The notes below the pieces were generated by a model. It worked only from the letters and a program-made list of their open reading frames with translations, ran no database searches and was not told where the DNA came from. A stretch of 64,000 nt of DNA, from contig ML681981.1 in NCBI GenBank assembly GCA_007922195.1, positions 13,245,403-13,309,402 on the forward strand, given 5' to 3'. Shown here piece after piece: positions 46,531 to 57,003 of the stretch. The position numbers and the translations under genes were made by a program. Every line of letters begins with the position of its first letter. Positions within the stretch are counted from its first letter, which is position 1. This DNA is from Podocnemis expansa (Eukaryota > Chordata > Testudines > Podocnemididae).

Positions 46531-48018
46531 GTAAAAGCCCGTAGTTGCTGCCATGGCCCGAGTGGAGTGAGAGCGAATACCTGGCGGAGGTTGGGTATTC
46601 GTGATCATGTAGGACGTATGAATACAGTCCCTAATCCACTTAGAAAGTCTTTGACTGGAAATGGGTTTTCCTTTTTGTCGTTCCGCAAATGATACGAATA
46701 GTTTGTTAGATTTCCGAAAAGGAGCTGTTCGATCAATATAAAAGGCGAGCGCCCTCCTGACATCAAGGGTATGTAATGAGGCTTGCAACAATGAGGTATG
46801 CGGTTTTGGGCAAAATGTAGGAAGGTGGATAGGTTGATTAACATGAAATGTTGAGACTACCTTAGGCAAAACACATGGGTCCAGGTGTAGTGATACCTTA
46901 TCTTTATGAAAGATAGTATAGGGAGGGTCGCAGCGTAAGGCGTTCAGTTCACCCACTCTCCTTGCAGATGTGATGGCGACCAGGAAGGAGACCTTCATGG
47001 AGAGGTAGTACAGAGAACAGGTCGCGAGCGGCTCAAATGGTGATTTCATGAGCGCTGTAAGAACAAGAGTGAGGTTCCATGGAGTTGCTGGAGGACGAAC
47101 AGGCGGAAAAGCGTTCTTCAAGCCTGTTAGGAACCTTTTAACTATGGGATGTGCGAAAAGCGAGTAGTTGCTCGTCGGGTGGAGTGCTGATATGGCAGAG
47201 AGGTGAACTCTTAAGGAACTATTAGAAAGGGACGAATATTTTAAGTGGAGGAGATAGTCCAGTATCTGAGGTATAGTAGTTTCGTCAGGACGAAGGTTAT
47301 TATCTACACACCATGTGGTAAAGCGTCGCCATTTGTAAGAATATGAAGTTCTAGTGGATGATCTTCTGCTATTGAGTAGGATGTCCTTGACTTGATGGGA
47401 ACAGGATTCCTCAGCTACCCGGAACCAATTAAATACCATGCCGTGAGGTGTAGCCTGGAGATTTCTGGGTGATGCACTGGAGTATTGGACTGGTATAAGA
47501 GATCCTTCATTAGTGGAAGGCGTATGGGTCTGCGTACCAAAAAATCGAGTAAGTGAGGGAACCAAAACTGGCGGGGCCATGCCGGAGCGATTAATATCAC
47601 TGATGCACGGTCGTGTTTGATCTTTTGAATGACCCTGGGTATTAGAGGGGTCGGTTGAAAAGCGTACAGGAGATGGCTCGCCCAGCTGATCAGGAATGCA
47701 TCGCCCAATGTTCCAGGTTCGTTCTGTGCCCTGGAGCAAAATTTTGGACACTTCGTAGTTGCTGCTGTTGCAAACAGATCGATTACTGGATGTCCCCATC
47801 TGCGAAAAACAGCCCGTAGGACGGAGTTGTTGAGCTGCCATTCGTGAGTTACTGGAAACAACCTGCTGAGGGTGTCTGCAGTGATGTTTCGCACACCTGG
47901 TAGGTATACCGCCGAGATATGAACCTGGTTGTGAATGCACCACCTCCAGAGTCTGACTGCCTCTGCGCAAAGGGAAGGGAACCTGGCCCCACCTTGGCGG
48001 TTTACATAGTAGACGCAT
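46447..48018 (-). pseudogene. DIRS tyrosine recombinase, long open frame lacking its catalytic end
   Basis: A 523-codon frame. The first ~190 codons overlap the RNase H/methylase-like region in another frame and may be partly non-functional. From about residue 205 it is recombinase: VKDILLNSRRSSTRTSY (start of the SAM-like domain), ITSARRVGELNALRCDP with the first catalytic Arg, LHTLDVRRALAFYIDR, and GIRSHSTRAMAATTGFY with the His-x-x-Arg pair. The frame then departs from the conserved sequence near 46,525. The Tyr-bearing tail is in another frame, so the encoded protein would lack the nucleophile. It would otherwise insert the circular DNA by strand exchange. Confidence 0.88.
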
Positions 48019-48266
48019 GCCATATTGTCGGACATGACGGTGATGGCTTTCCCGGAAATGGCAGGGAGAAATTGAATGCAGGCATGTCTAATGGCTCTGA
48101 GTTCTAATATGTTTATGTGTAGGGATGCCTCTAGCGGAGACCATCTGCCTTGTGTTGCTAGGTTGGCCATGTGAGCTCCCCAGCCTTTCAAGGAAGCATC
48201 TGTTGTTATGGTATGTTCTGGCTGAGGTTGTAGAAATGGTACACCGATCGAGAGGTTTTGTGGATC
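47415..48266 (-). pseudogene. DIRS RNase H and methylase-like region
   Basis: Directly downstream of a TGA at 48,267 and in the same frame as the RT. RNase H motifs: KGWGAHM, NILELRAI, VMSDNMACVYYVNRQGG, ITADTLSRLF. The Asp and Glu residues expected for the active site are present in these blocks. Next come HPVIDLFATAATTKCPKFCS and LIAPAWPRQFWFPHL, the block annotated as a Dam-like methylase in some DIRS elements. No clear DPPY-type motif is visible to me, so function is left open. Confidence 0.82.
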
Positions 48267-49355
48267 TCACCACCATAGGAGCGATGCCTTGACTGAGCTG
48301 GGGACTGTAACAGTCTTCTGAAGTGGGTGGAATTGTGGCCTGTAGGCCGTGGCGAACCAAGCCTGTAGATGGCGCATGTTTAGGCGTGCGTTGGGAACAA
48401 CGGTTGTGCACGCTGCCATATGGCCTAACAGTTTCAAGAGCATTCGTGCAGTGACTAATGGAGCAGTAAGAATGAGATCGACCAGTTCGCGGATCATTAG
48501 TTGGCGCATCTGAGGTAAGTATGCTCGGGAAGTCTTTGAATCTAACATGGCGCCTATGAATTCTATGGTTTGAGTTGGAGTCGTGACTGACTTTTCTACA
48601 TTTATTTTCAGGCCGAGTTGATGAAAGAGAGTCGTTGTAGTCTGCAAAGCCCAAAGGCAGCAGTCGTGCGATGAGGCCACGATCAAACAATCGTCGAGGT
48701 ACGGACAGATCTTGATACCGCGAGCGTGGAGGTAAGATATGGCCACTGTTAGAACTTTGGAGAAGGTGCGAGGCGCAGTAGATAGGCCGAAGGGTAGAAC
48801 CTTGTATTGGAAGTGTTGGCCGTTGGCAATGAATCTCAGAAAGCGCCTATGGGAGGGATGAATAGTGATATGAAAATAAGCATCTTTAAGGTCAAGGGCT
48901 GAAAACCAATCACCTTCGTGCAAGAAGGGGATTATAGTATTAAGGGTAACCATTTTAAATTTTTCACGTTTAACAAATCTGTTGAGGGGTCTTAGATCAA
49001 GTATTGGTCGCCACCCGCCTGACTTTTTACATACAACGAAATAACGTGAATAAAACCCCGAGAAATGAAAAGGTGTGGGTATCGGCTCGATAGCTCCCAG
49101 TTGTAGGAGATGTTCGATTTCCTGCTGAAGAGCTTGTACATGATAGGTGTCCCTGAAGAGGGACGGGAAAGGGGAATGGGGAGGGGGCTGGGAGACGAAT
49201 GGGATAGAGTAACCAAATTGTATTATTTCCAGAACCCATTGATCAGTAGTAATACTCGACCAGGGCGGATAATAGCGGGCTAATCGAAACTCAAAAGATG
49301 ATAGTGAATGAATATTGCTGGAAGATGGGAAATGATCAGACCCTCGACCAACACA
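48267..49355 (-). pseudogene. DIRS reverse transcriptase
   Basis: Open between two TGA stops (49,356 and 48,267). RT motifs in order: LLQLGAIEPIP, FYSRYFVVCKKSGGWRPILD, LRPLNRFVK, FSALDLKDAYFHITI, RRFLRF, VLPFGLSTAPRTFSKVL, and the catalytic box CPYLDDCLIV with both aspartates. The ATG at 48,951 inside the domain is not a plausible natural start, because the conserved RT text begins upstream in the same frame. Confidence 0.9.
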
Positions 49356-50300
49356 TCAGAAATGAGGTTTGGTTTGAGAAGGTTGAGACATCGAATTAGA
49401 GGAGGTGTGTTGAGGCGTCTGTTTACGCCGATAAAACCTGGTTTTAGACGTGCGTTGGTGATCCAGTGGCTTAAGATCAGATAGGGATGAATATTGGGTT
49501 TGATATCGTCGCTGAAACGGTTGCGAGCGGATGTTAGGTCGTCTAGTATACGAAGGAAAAATGCCAAGGGTACGTAAGGTCGCTCGGGAGTCTTTCATTG
49601 AATGTAATACCTTGTCCGTTTTGGAAGAAAATAATTGAGTCTTCTCAAAAGGTAAGTCTTCAATTTTATTGTGCAGCTCCCTGGGCAAAGCAGCTGTGTG
49701 AAGCCAGGACGCACGGCAAAGGACCACTGCTGCAGCTGTCAAGCATGCTGCCGTATCAGCAGCGTCTAGAGACATCTGAAGGAAGGTGCATGCTGTTAGG
49801 TGGCCCTCAGCAATTAGGGTCTTAAATTGCTCTTTTGTAGAGTCCGGTAAGTCTGCAGTAAGATTAGATAATTTGTCAAAAATGCTATAATTATAATTGG
49901 ACAGGAGTGCTGCATAATTAGTTAATCTAATAAGCAATGTAGAAGATGAATATACTCGTTTCCCTAAAGCATCTACCTGCTTCCAACCTTTATCAGAGGG
50001 GGTGGTTTTAAATGCAGGCTGTTTGCTTCGCTGGTTAGCAGCATCTATTACCAATGAGTTAGGGACAGGGTGAGAAAAAAGAAACTCCATGTCCGTAGGG
50101 GGAATGTAATATTTTCTGTCATATCTTTTGTTGGTTGGGGAAATTGTGGCTGGAGTTTGCCATATTAGATTAGTCGGCTCCATAATTGCCTCATTCGTGG
50201 GTATCGCTGTATTGGCAGGAACTGATGGATGCAGTATTTTAAGTAACTTATGTTGAGATTCAGCCACCTCTTGAAGGGGAATGTCAAGGTGCTGTGCCAC
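49356..50300 (-). pseudogene. DIRS gag second part, in frame with RT
   Basis: 314 codons in the same frame as the RT, ending at a TGA. Contains NKRYDRKYYIPPTDMEFLFS, LGKRVYSSSTLLIRLTNYAA and CRASWLHTAALPRELHNKIE, all with matches in the plus-strand element. The frame opens with GTG, not ATG, so it is more likely a continuation of the upstream gag after a frame change than a separate gene. Confidence 0.8.
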
Positions 50301-51399
50301 TCTTTTTAAACAGTTCGTTGAATTGTTTCAAGTCCTCCAGAGGGTTAATAGGGCATTGAGTAAATATTTCCTCCTGTAATTGAGAAGTTGCTGGGGAGTG
50401 CTGAATAGAGTCATTAGATTTGATTGTTTCAATTGAGTGACCCTGCTGAGGCGAGTTGGTAAAGCTATTAACACTCCCAGCAGGGGACGTTTGTTTGCCC
50501 TCGTGGTAGATTTTGTTTGACAGCCTGGCCTGAAGAGACAATGGCCGTATGTCACAGTGAGAGTGAGAGTGAGAGTGGCTAGAGGAGCACCATGAATAAT
50601 GACAGTGCTTGTGCCTGTCAGAAGCGTAGCTGTGTGAACTGCAGTAACTGTGATGAGGAGAAGAGTAATTTGAATGACGACAGCGGCTGGAGCATCTTGA
50701 CAACAAAGATAAGCCTGGTGATAGGGAGGCTCGATAGCTACGGCAGGGACTGGGAGAGATGTAATGGGTCTTACGAGACCATTTGCGAGGAGGTGAACCC
50801 CGTGCCTGAGGCAAGTTCACTGTTTGCAGTGCCGGTAGATCTGAGTTTGAAGCAGAAAGGCTGTGCTCCTTCCCTGGAGCAGCCGGTGCTGACGGTGCGG
50901 GCATGCCTTGGCTGTGAAGCTGCGGTTCGGGGTTCTCCGGCGCCAACGGTGCTGATGTCTTATCAGTATTAGGAGGCACCAGGGCCATTTGTTTGGCAGC
51001 CCGCGGTTCCAAGCCAACACTGGGTAGGCTTTGCTTGGTCGGCAATTTATCCCAGCTCCGCTTAGAGACACGGGAGGACAAAGACCTCGAATCACCCGAG
51101 GAACCTGCAGCCTCTGGGGTGTTCGGGTTTCCTTTATTAAGCATAGAGGAGTCATTCTTCTGAGAAGAGTCAGTCAGGTTTGGCTCCGTGGTTGGGGGGC
51201 AGAGCGATTTCTCCATGAGGAGGATTTTTAAGCAAAGGTCTCTGTCCTTCTTGGTCCTGGAGCTTCGCTTCGCACAGTGCTGGCACTTCTGGGGGACATG
51301 TTCCTCCCCCAAGCATCTAATGCATAGTGAATGGCCACCCGATGTTGGCATGGCCTCATGACATTGCAAGCATTTTTTAAAGCCGGGTGATACCGGCAT
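50284..51399 (-). CDS. gag: DIRS gag-like protein with CxxC pairs and Ser/His-rich region
   Basis: 371 codons from ATG at 51,399. Residues 10-42 have three CxxC pairs (CLQC, CIRC, CQHC), likely zinc-binding and nucleic-acid-binding. A basic stretch follows. The middle is low-complexity and Ser/Pro-rich. About residues 210-290 are rich in Ser, Arg and His, with repeated SHSHSH text and an RS-like character. The C terminus ends EELFKKSGTAP-like and overlaps the next frame by 17 bases at an A-run. Gag probably forms the particle in which DIRS RNA is copied. Function beyond that is inferred. Confidence 0.82.
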   Translation of the reverse strand: MPVSPGFKKCLQCHEAMPTSGGHSLCIRCLGEEHVPQKCQHCAKRSSRTKKDRDLCLKILLMEKSLCPPTTEPNLTDSSQKNDSSMLNKGNPNTPEAAGSSGDSRSLSSRVSKRSWDKLPTKQSLPSVGLEPRAAKQMALVPPNTDKTSAPLAPENPEPQLHSQGMPAPSAPAAPGKEHSLSASNSDLPALQTVNLPQARGSPPRKWSRKTHYISPSPCRSYRASLSPGLSLLSRCSSRCRHSNYSSPHHSYCSSHSYASDRHKHCHYSWCSSSHSHSHSHCDIRPLSLQARLSNKIYHEGKQTSPAGSVNSFTNSPQQGHSIETIKSNDSIQHSPATSQLQEEIFTQCPINPLEDLKQFNELFKKSGTAP

Positions 51400-51589
51400 G
51401 TCTGTGAGGCGCAGGTAGCTCCGACGCCGTTTCTTCCGTGGTTTTTTTTTTTTCCCCTCTTCCTAAGAAAAATGAGTAGAAGTAATAAAATGGTGAGAGA
51501 AACCTATGTTTTTTTTCGTTTCAGGAGCCAGAAACAGTGAAAAGAAGGGAGCGGAGTTAGAGACCGTGAGCTGCTGCAGACGGTTAAGA

Positions 51590-51759
51590 ACGAACTGAGG
51601 GACAGCGGGCGCGCTCGCGCTGAGCCGCTCGGGCAGCGCCGCGTGCTCCTTCGGCGCAAGCGCAGCCTGCTGTATACCTACTTTAAAAATGACCATCAAG
51701 TGGTGCCCGGACGCTGCAACACCTTCAGTGGAGCAGCACGGGACATCACTCGAAGAAGC
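51590..51759 (-). repeat. Inverted terminal repeat of minus-strand DIRS (5' end of element)
   Basis: Inverted copy of 46,009-46,205. The GC-rich part carries GCGCGCTCGCGCTGAGC. The outer end is ACATCACTCGAAGAAG. The gag start lies about 190 bases inside, so the element's promoter is probably within or near this repeat (inference). Confidence 0.88.
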
Positions 51760-52964
51760 AGCAGGAATTCCATTCCAGGCTCTGAAGGGTATGCTGTACT
51801 GAGCACAAACTCTATCTGCCCATTCCCCCCAAGCCTGACTCCTACCATCCATTCTATGATGACATTTCCCCTCCTCCCTGCCCAGGCCCTATATCCCAGT
51901 GTCCACCTTCCCAAATCCCACATCACAGTTCCAATCTCCTTGCCTAGCCACCCCCACCAGATTCATTTTGATCCCAGTCCCCACCCCTATTTGAGGAGTA
52001 CCTCTGTGATTTCCTGCTCCTAATCTCTTTGCCCAGCAAGTTCTATTCCCTCCTACTTTTGGCTCCTATTCCAAGCTCCATTTTATGCTGACCATTTCAC
52101 ACACTAGTTCAGGCTAGCAGCCCAATGTTTTCATTTAGTAATGTAAAAATATCAACAAAACGTCCTAACTGCCCAGCTGGGAAAGCTAGTCAAAAACTTT
52201 CCACTGCAATGATTTTTTTTATGGAAAATGCAGTTAACATAAAATCAAAGTTTTGCACTAGAAAATTACAGTTTTTCAAAAATATTCCGATTTTGCATGG
52301 AAACACTGGAACAAAACATTTCCTTTTAGGAAGGCTTGGTCCAAATAAATATTTTGGTTTATGGAATATAACCAAAATATTATGTTTTGAATCAATCAAA
52401 TAATAAATTGCAGATGCTTATGGTGTTGCAATGTCTTAAAGTAGTATCTTAAGCCTCCACTCTTTTGGGCTAAGACTCCTTTGCTGTACATTCTCTTATA
52501 TGATGCACCATGGTCTCCTCTATAACTGAGCCATTAGGTGCATCATGGGAGTCATATAGCTACACTGCAGCAAGTGAGACACAGGCCAGGAACAGCCAAG
52601 GAGATCAGAACATGAAGCACCACAGAACCATAGGCAGAAGCAGTTTAATGTTGAACTGACATTACCTAATGAAATCTTTTGGCCTGTATTTGCTTTGTGA
52701 AATCTTTTGATGTTTTGAACTTTTGACCCAATTTGGACTGAACACAAAGCTTTAAGATATCCGGGGGGCGGGGGGGGGGGGGGCGGGCGGCTGGACAGAC
52801 TATACTGCTTTTCTCCTTTACTAAGGGAAGTCAAGAAGCTCTAAGATTGTTCTATGTTCAGGAAAGGTGATGAAATACTGGATGGCCTCGCTAAGTATTT
52901 AGTCTTTCACTATTTTTACCATTGTCAAAAGAAAATTCCAAAATACAAACAGAAAGACACTTAC

Positions 52965-53093
52965 CTCAGGTCTAACATCATAATTTCTGCTCTTCACAAG
53001 GCCAGAAATTACCTTAACAACACCCAGAGAAACGGAGCCCAGTTTGTCTTGTTTAAAGAGCTGTTTTACTGCTTCACAACACATTTCAGAAAT
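52965..53093 (-). CDS. NOC3L: NOC3L coding exon
   Basis: Acceptor TTTGCAG, donor GTAAGT. It encodes [40 protein letters not shown] and RPE. It splices in frame to the exon at 43,054 across the DIRS-bearing intron. Confidence 0.95.
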
Positions 53094-53381
53094 CTGCAAA
53101 GTTAATTGAAATATATACTCTCAGAATATGATAAAAAAGAGGCCAGTTCATGCCAATAGTAACTCAACCACAACTAAGTTTCTATGTCAAAATGTAGAAT
53201 CATGTGAATATCCATTTTCAATTTGAAAATCATCATCAAGTACAAAGAGAAAGCCTGTAAAGCAAAGTGTTGAAAAGACAGGCACGCTGTGGTTGCTTTG
53301 CAATGAACTTTGAAAAAATCAAAAGCATTTCTTATACAAAAGAACTCCTCTTAAAATCAAAACAATTAGAAAGATACTCAC

Positions 53382-53557
53382 CAATTTTGATGTGTCATTC
53401 ATGAGAGGTACAACCAGGACAATAATATTATTGTGGAAATTGAAGTGAGGCAACACCACAAGCAGCTCACACAAACACTTGACTGCAATCTCTGCCAGAC
53501 CTTTATATGCTTTTAATGAAATCACATTACTTTTCTTCAGCTTCCTTTGCTTCCAAT
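53382..53557 (-). CDS. NOC3L: NOC3L coding exon
   Basis: Acceptor TTATTCAG, donor GTGAGT. It encodes [40 protein letters not shown] and [18 protein letters not shown]. Highly conserved NOC3L core. Confidence 0.95.
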
Positions 53558-53901
53558 CTGAATAAAAATATTATTTTTGTTACTATAATACAAAAAATTA
53601 GGTAAGTTACTGCTATTTTAGTATTTTTCTGGAGTCTTCCTGATGTTTTACTTAATAAAATAAATCTTAAGTACAGATTTGGATGAAATAATCAGGAAAT
53701 CTTAGATTTGGACAGCAATATTCATACCAGAGAGAAACATTATGATGTGATCCTGCAAACACTTGCACAGGAAAGTAACTTTGTGCACATGAGTAGGCCC
53801 TTTCAACTCCCTGGGACTATGCATGTGTAACTGATGGAAGGACCATGACTTTGTCTCTAAGAATGTACTTAACTATGAAATGAGGGAAATTCACACTATA
53901 C
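53558..53901 (-). other. NOC3L intron, nothing recognisable
   Basis: 344 bases of AT-rich intron. Confidence 0.65.
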
Positions 53902-53995
53902 CTTTAACTGTTTGTTCCAGATTTTCCAAGTAAAACTTGTACTGGCTTACAAGGCCTTCTTCAAACTCCCTTAGTTTCTGAGTTTCTTTTTTAAC
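53902..53995 (-). CDS. NOC3L: NOC3L coding exon
   Basis: Acceptor GTTACAG, donor GTATAG. It encodes [20 protein letters not shown] and [11 protein letters not shown]. Matches NOC3L. Confidence 0.95.
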
Positions 53996-55717
53996 CTGTA
54001 ACCAAAACACAGATCAATTACTTTTAAATATCTAAGTGTTTCAATTAACTAATATTGCCAAGCCAAAGTCTGGTTATTTGGTGCGCCTGAGGTGGTTTTT
54101 TTGGTTTGATTTTTAATCAGATGAAGTTAGTTTTTACCACAGCTTTCTCAAATGTATATTAACATTTCTGCACAAGTTTGCTGCCTGGAGATTCTTCCAC
54201 CCACCACATCTATTTCATTAACAGGTATTTAAAAGTAGGATTTGGAACTAGAACTGCCTTTATGAAAAACAAGTTAAAGGCCAGGAGCATGAGCTGTGCC
54301 ACATCAATTAGTAAACATCTTCTAAACCAACATTTTCCAAAAAGAATCCAGTGGAATAAGGTATTTTGCATTTTTGCCCAAAAAATTAAACATACATGGA
54401 AAGATCTGATCCAAGGGTGCATCCAGGAAAATTAATGCAGATTAACTAAAGGTGTGAATTTGAAATAGAATATCACATTAAAACCCACTGAACACCTTCA
54501 TTCAGCACTGAAGTGTCCTTAACTTTAATTCACTTCCAAAATGAGTTAAAATAAACTGAATTAAGGCCATTTTCATCCTAAATCAAAAAATCCACACTCA
54601 GATTTTAATAAAATTTAAAGAATTCACTTCAAATCCATACCTTTAAGTTAATTAAGATTAATCTGCCTGCATGCTTCCATGTATATGAACCCAAAAATAT
54701 ATGAGCAATTGTATTTTTGATGACAGCATTTATTGGCTTTTCCTTCTGTTCAATTCTCTCTGCCTGACACTGAGTCCTGTTTTGAGCTAAGGTTTACTAC
54801 GCTACTGAAAATCACCTATGGATTACACACCAGTTGCCCAAAACTTTCTGATGATTGAATTTACAAGAGTTTAAGACATTAAATATTTACAAAATAGATA
54901 TAAACATTTTACAAATGGCAATCTGATTTTCTCTTTTTGTAAAATTTTATTTCTTTCAATTTAGCACTAGATTTTAAACTAAAGTTGTAAACAGTTATGG
55001 TTAATTAGATACATCTACAAAGACTGTCTTCACACAATGGCTATACTCTCACTAACATGTCTAGAACCACTATGGCTATGTCTCCACTGTAATGTAAAAC
55101 CAAAATTAGAGGGACTCGAATCAGCTGACCCACATTACAGAACCTTGGGCTTGTACATCTACACTTTGGCTGGGTGGCTCTCCACTGCAAACCCAGGGTG
55201 TCCTCTGATAGACTGCTTGCAGATCAGTGATCATAAAGGATTATCACTGGCTGAGCAGCTGCCATTTGTGAAGGTAGGGAGAGGTGCAAATGGTCTCAGC
55301 AAGAGAATGGACTGCAGCTTGTTAGGATACAGAAAACTAAGGAAGCTGTCCCATAGAATTGTGGGATACTTCCAGCTATTCTCAGAACAGGAGTCAAGTG
55401 GAGCTGCGTCTACAATGCAAAGCAATAGGCCTCAGGATTTAGGTCTTGGCTTAATTCAAGCTTAAATTCTTCAGCCCTGTTCTGGGATCCCAAGTCTGGG
55501 CTCTGGGCTAGTGTTACTGTAGAACAGACACAAAAGGATTAGGCTTGAGACTGGGTTCAAACCTGGCTTACACTGCAATGTAGACATACCCCATGCATAT
55601 TTGTTAAATTTGTTCAAAAACTATATTTCTGTTAATCATCTGTTTTAGATCAGGGCAGCACATCGAAAACAACAACAAACTATTCACACTATTTTATAAA
55701 GAAATCTCAGGCTTCAC
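53996..55717 (-). other. NOC3L intron with a MITE
   Basis: 1.7 kb. Contains the inverted-end element 55,074-55,592. The rest is AT-rich intron. Confidence 0.7.
55074..55592 (+). mobile_element. Harbinger-like MITE
   Basis: Ends GGCTATGTCTCCACTGTAAT and TACACTGCAATGTAGACATA are imperfect inverted repeats, of the same terminal type as 11,091 and 62,863. Non-coding. Target duplication not resolved. Confidence 0.65.
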
Positions 55718-55879
55718 CTTGGTTTGTTTTTCTGTTTCAGTCAGAGGGCGAATTTTGTAAGAAGGAGTAATATCTTTGAATATTTCCATCAGAGAAATCA
55801 TCACCAGCTTCCTAACAATCACAGCCACACTGGGGTCCTGCTCCATTAGCATGGCACGCAATTCTTTCAATTTCTTTAT
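55718..55879 (-). CDS. NOC3L: NOC3L coding exon: Noc3 domain
   Basis: Acceptor TTGAACAG, donor GTGAAG. It encodes [40 protein letters not shown] and [14 protein letters not shown], hallmark of the family's N-terminal Noc3 domain. Confidence 0.96.
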
Positions 55880-56296
55880 CTGTTCAAGAAAACACACAAA
55901 GCAGGATAAATAAAAGTTATGCTCCAAAAAAACACAGATTTACACATGCACTATACTTTAAGCTATGGGTGGCAGCAAAAATCTATTTTATTTGGAGATA
56001 AGACTACTATAATAAATGTGATATTGCATTAACAGATTAGCACACACACTAGTGAATGCCAGAGAATGAGTCAACAAACCTCAAAGAACCTAATATTGAA
56101 ATTAATAGTCCAGGAATGCTGCAGCTAACAAGTCATTACAACTTGATGTGGAATGACAGGGAAATATTAGTGCATTCTGAAAAGTAAAAGTCCAATCATG
56201 AGACTGCAAACAGAGCCCAAGTAAAGGTTATGCCCACAGGAATGAAGATTGGTTGACATGGGAGCTGTATGGAATCCTCCTTCTCAACCCATAAAT

Positions 56297-56705
56297 CAGT
56301 GGCTCACCACCTTTCCCGAGTCCTGAACCTCTTTCAGGATTCTGATTTGTCTTGCATACCCCCAAGTTCATCTCACTTAAAAACTACTTGCTTACAAAAT
56401 CAGACATAAAATACTGTATCAAAGTGTCACAGCACACTACTAATGAAAATTTGCTTACTTTCTCATTTTTATCATATAATTATAAAATAAATCAATGCAA
56501 ATATAAACACTATACTTTCATTTCAGTGTACAGCATATAGAGCAGTAAAACTCCTCACTGGCTATATGAAATTTTAGTTTGTACAGACTTCACTAGCGTG
56601 TTTTATGAAACCTGTTGTAAAACTAAGCAAATATCCAGATGTGTTTATGTATTTGCCCTGCCCTTGGAAGACCTTTGTACATCACCAAGGGGTTGAGAAC
56701 CACTG
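56297..56705 (+). mobile_element. hAT-like MITE
   Basis: Ends CAGTGGCTCACCAC and GGTTGAGAACCACTG. Flanks CCATAAAT and CCATAAGT form an 8-bp duplication with one mismatch. Non-coding. Confidence 0.82.
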
Positions 56706-56811
56706 CCATAAGTAACACCAAGGGCATTCATGAAGAATCCAAATATTGCTGAGCATGGGTGGTATCTAACACAGTCCTGCAGATTTACTTTGTTTGCAGA
56801 AAATTTCCAGA

Positions 56812-57003
56812 GGGGTAGCCATGTTAGTCTGCATACAGCAAAAACAACAAGAGTCCTGTGGCATCTTAAAGACTAACAAATTTCTTTGGGCATAAGCTTT
56901 TGTGGGCTCCAACCCACTTCGTCAGATGAATGCTGTTGGAGCCCATGAAAGCTTATGCCCGAAGAAATGTGTTAGTCTCTGAGGTGCCACAGCACTCTCA
57001 TCA
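56812..57003 (+). repeat. Fold-back interspersed repeat with ~63-bp arms
   Basis: The left arm about 56,850-56,912 and the right arm about 56,937-56,998 are reverse complements with few mismatches (GGCATAAGCTTTTGTGGGCT versus AGCCCATGAAAGCTTATGCC). The spacer includes CCCACTTCGTCAGATGAA. The element starts CAGAGGGGTAGCCATGTTAG, a common turtle repeat as I recall. Confidence 0.82.

Larger units (their letters stand above)
46005..51759 (-). mobile_element. DIRS-type tyrosine-recombinase retrotransposon, nearly intact
   Basis: Reading on the minus strand: terminal repeat (51,759-51,590), gag (51,399), second gag-like part and RT-RNase H-methylase-like region in one frame (50,300 down to 47,415), overlapping tyrosine recombinase (48,018-46,447 plus tail to 46,373), internal complementary region (46,360-46,262) and inverted terminal repeat (46,205-46,009). 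This is canonical DIRS layout, with copying through a circle and integration by recombination without target duplication. Defects are few: two in-frame TGA stops, one shift in an A-run and one shift near the recombinase end. It sits in sense orientation in a NOC3L intron. Confidence 0.93.
43055..52964 (-). other. NOC3L intron hosting CR1 and a DIRS element
   Basis: 9.9-kb intron. It contains a CR1 LINE fragment (about 43,600-44,737) and the DIRS element 46,005-51,759 in sense with NOC3L. Remaining parts (44,738-46,004 and 51,760-52,964) are ordinary intron with a G-run near 52,770. Confidence 0.85.

Noticed and set aside
50592..50972. 126-codon plus-strand frame
   Set aside because: It is the antisense shadow of the DIRS gag.
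46447..51759. Retrovirus or LTR retrotransposon
   Set aside because: There are no direct LTRs, no aspartic protease and no DDE integrase. Inverted ends, internal complementary region and tyrosine recombinase identify a DIRS element.
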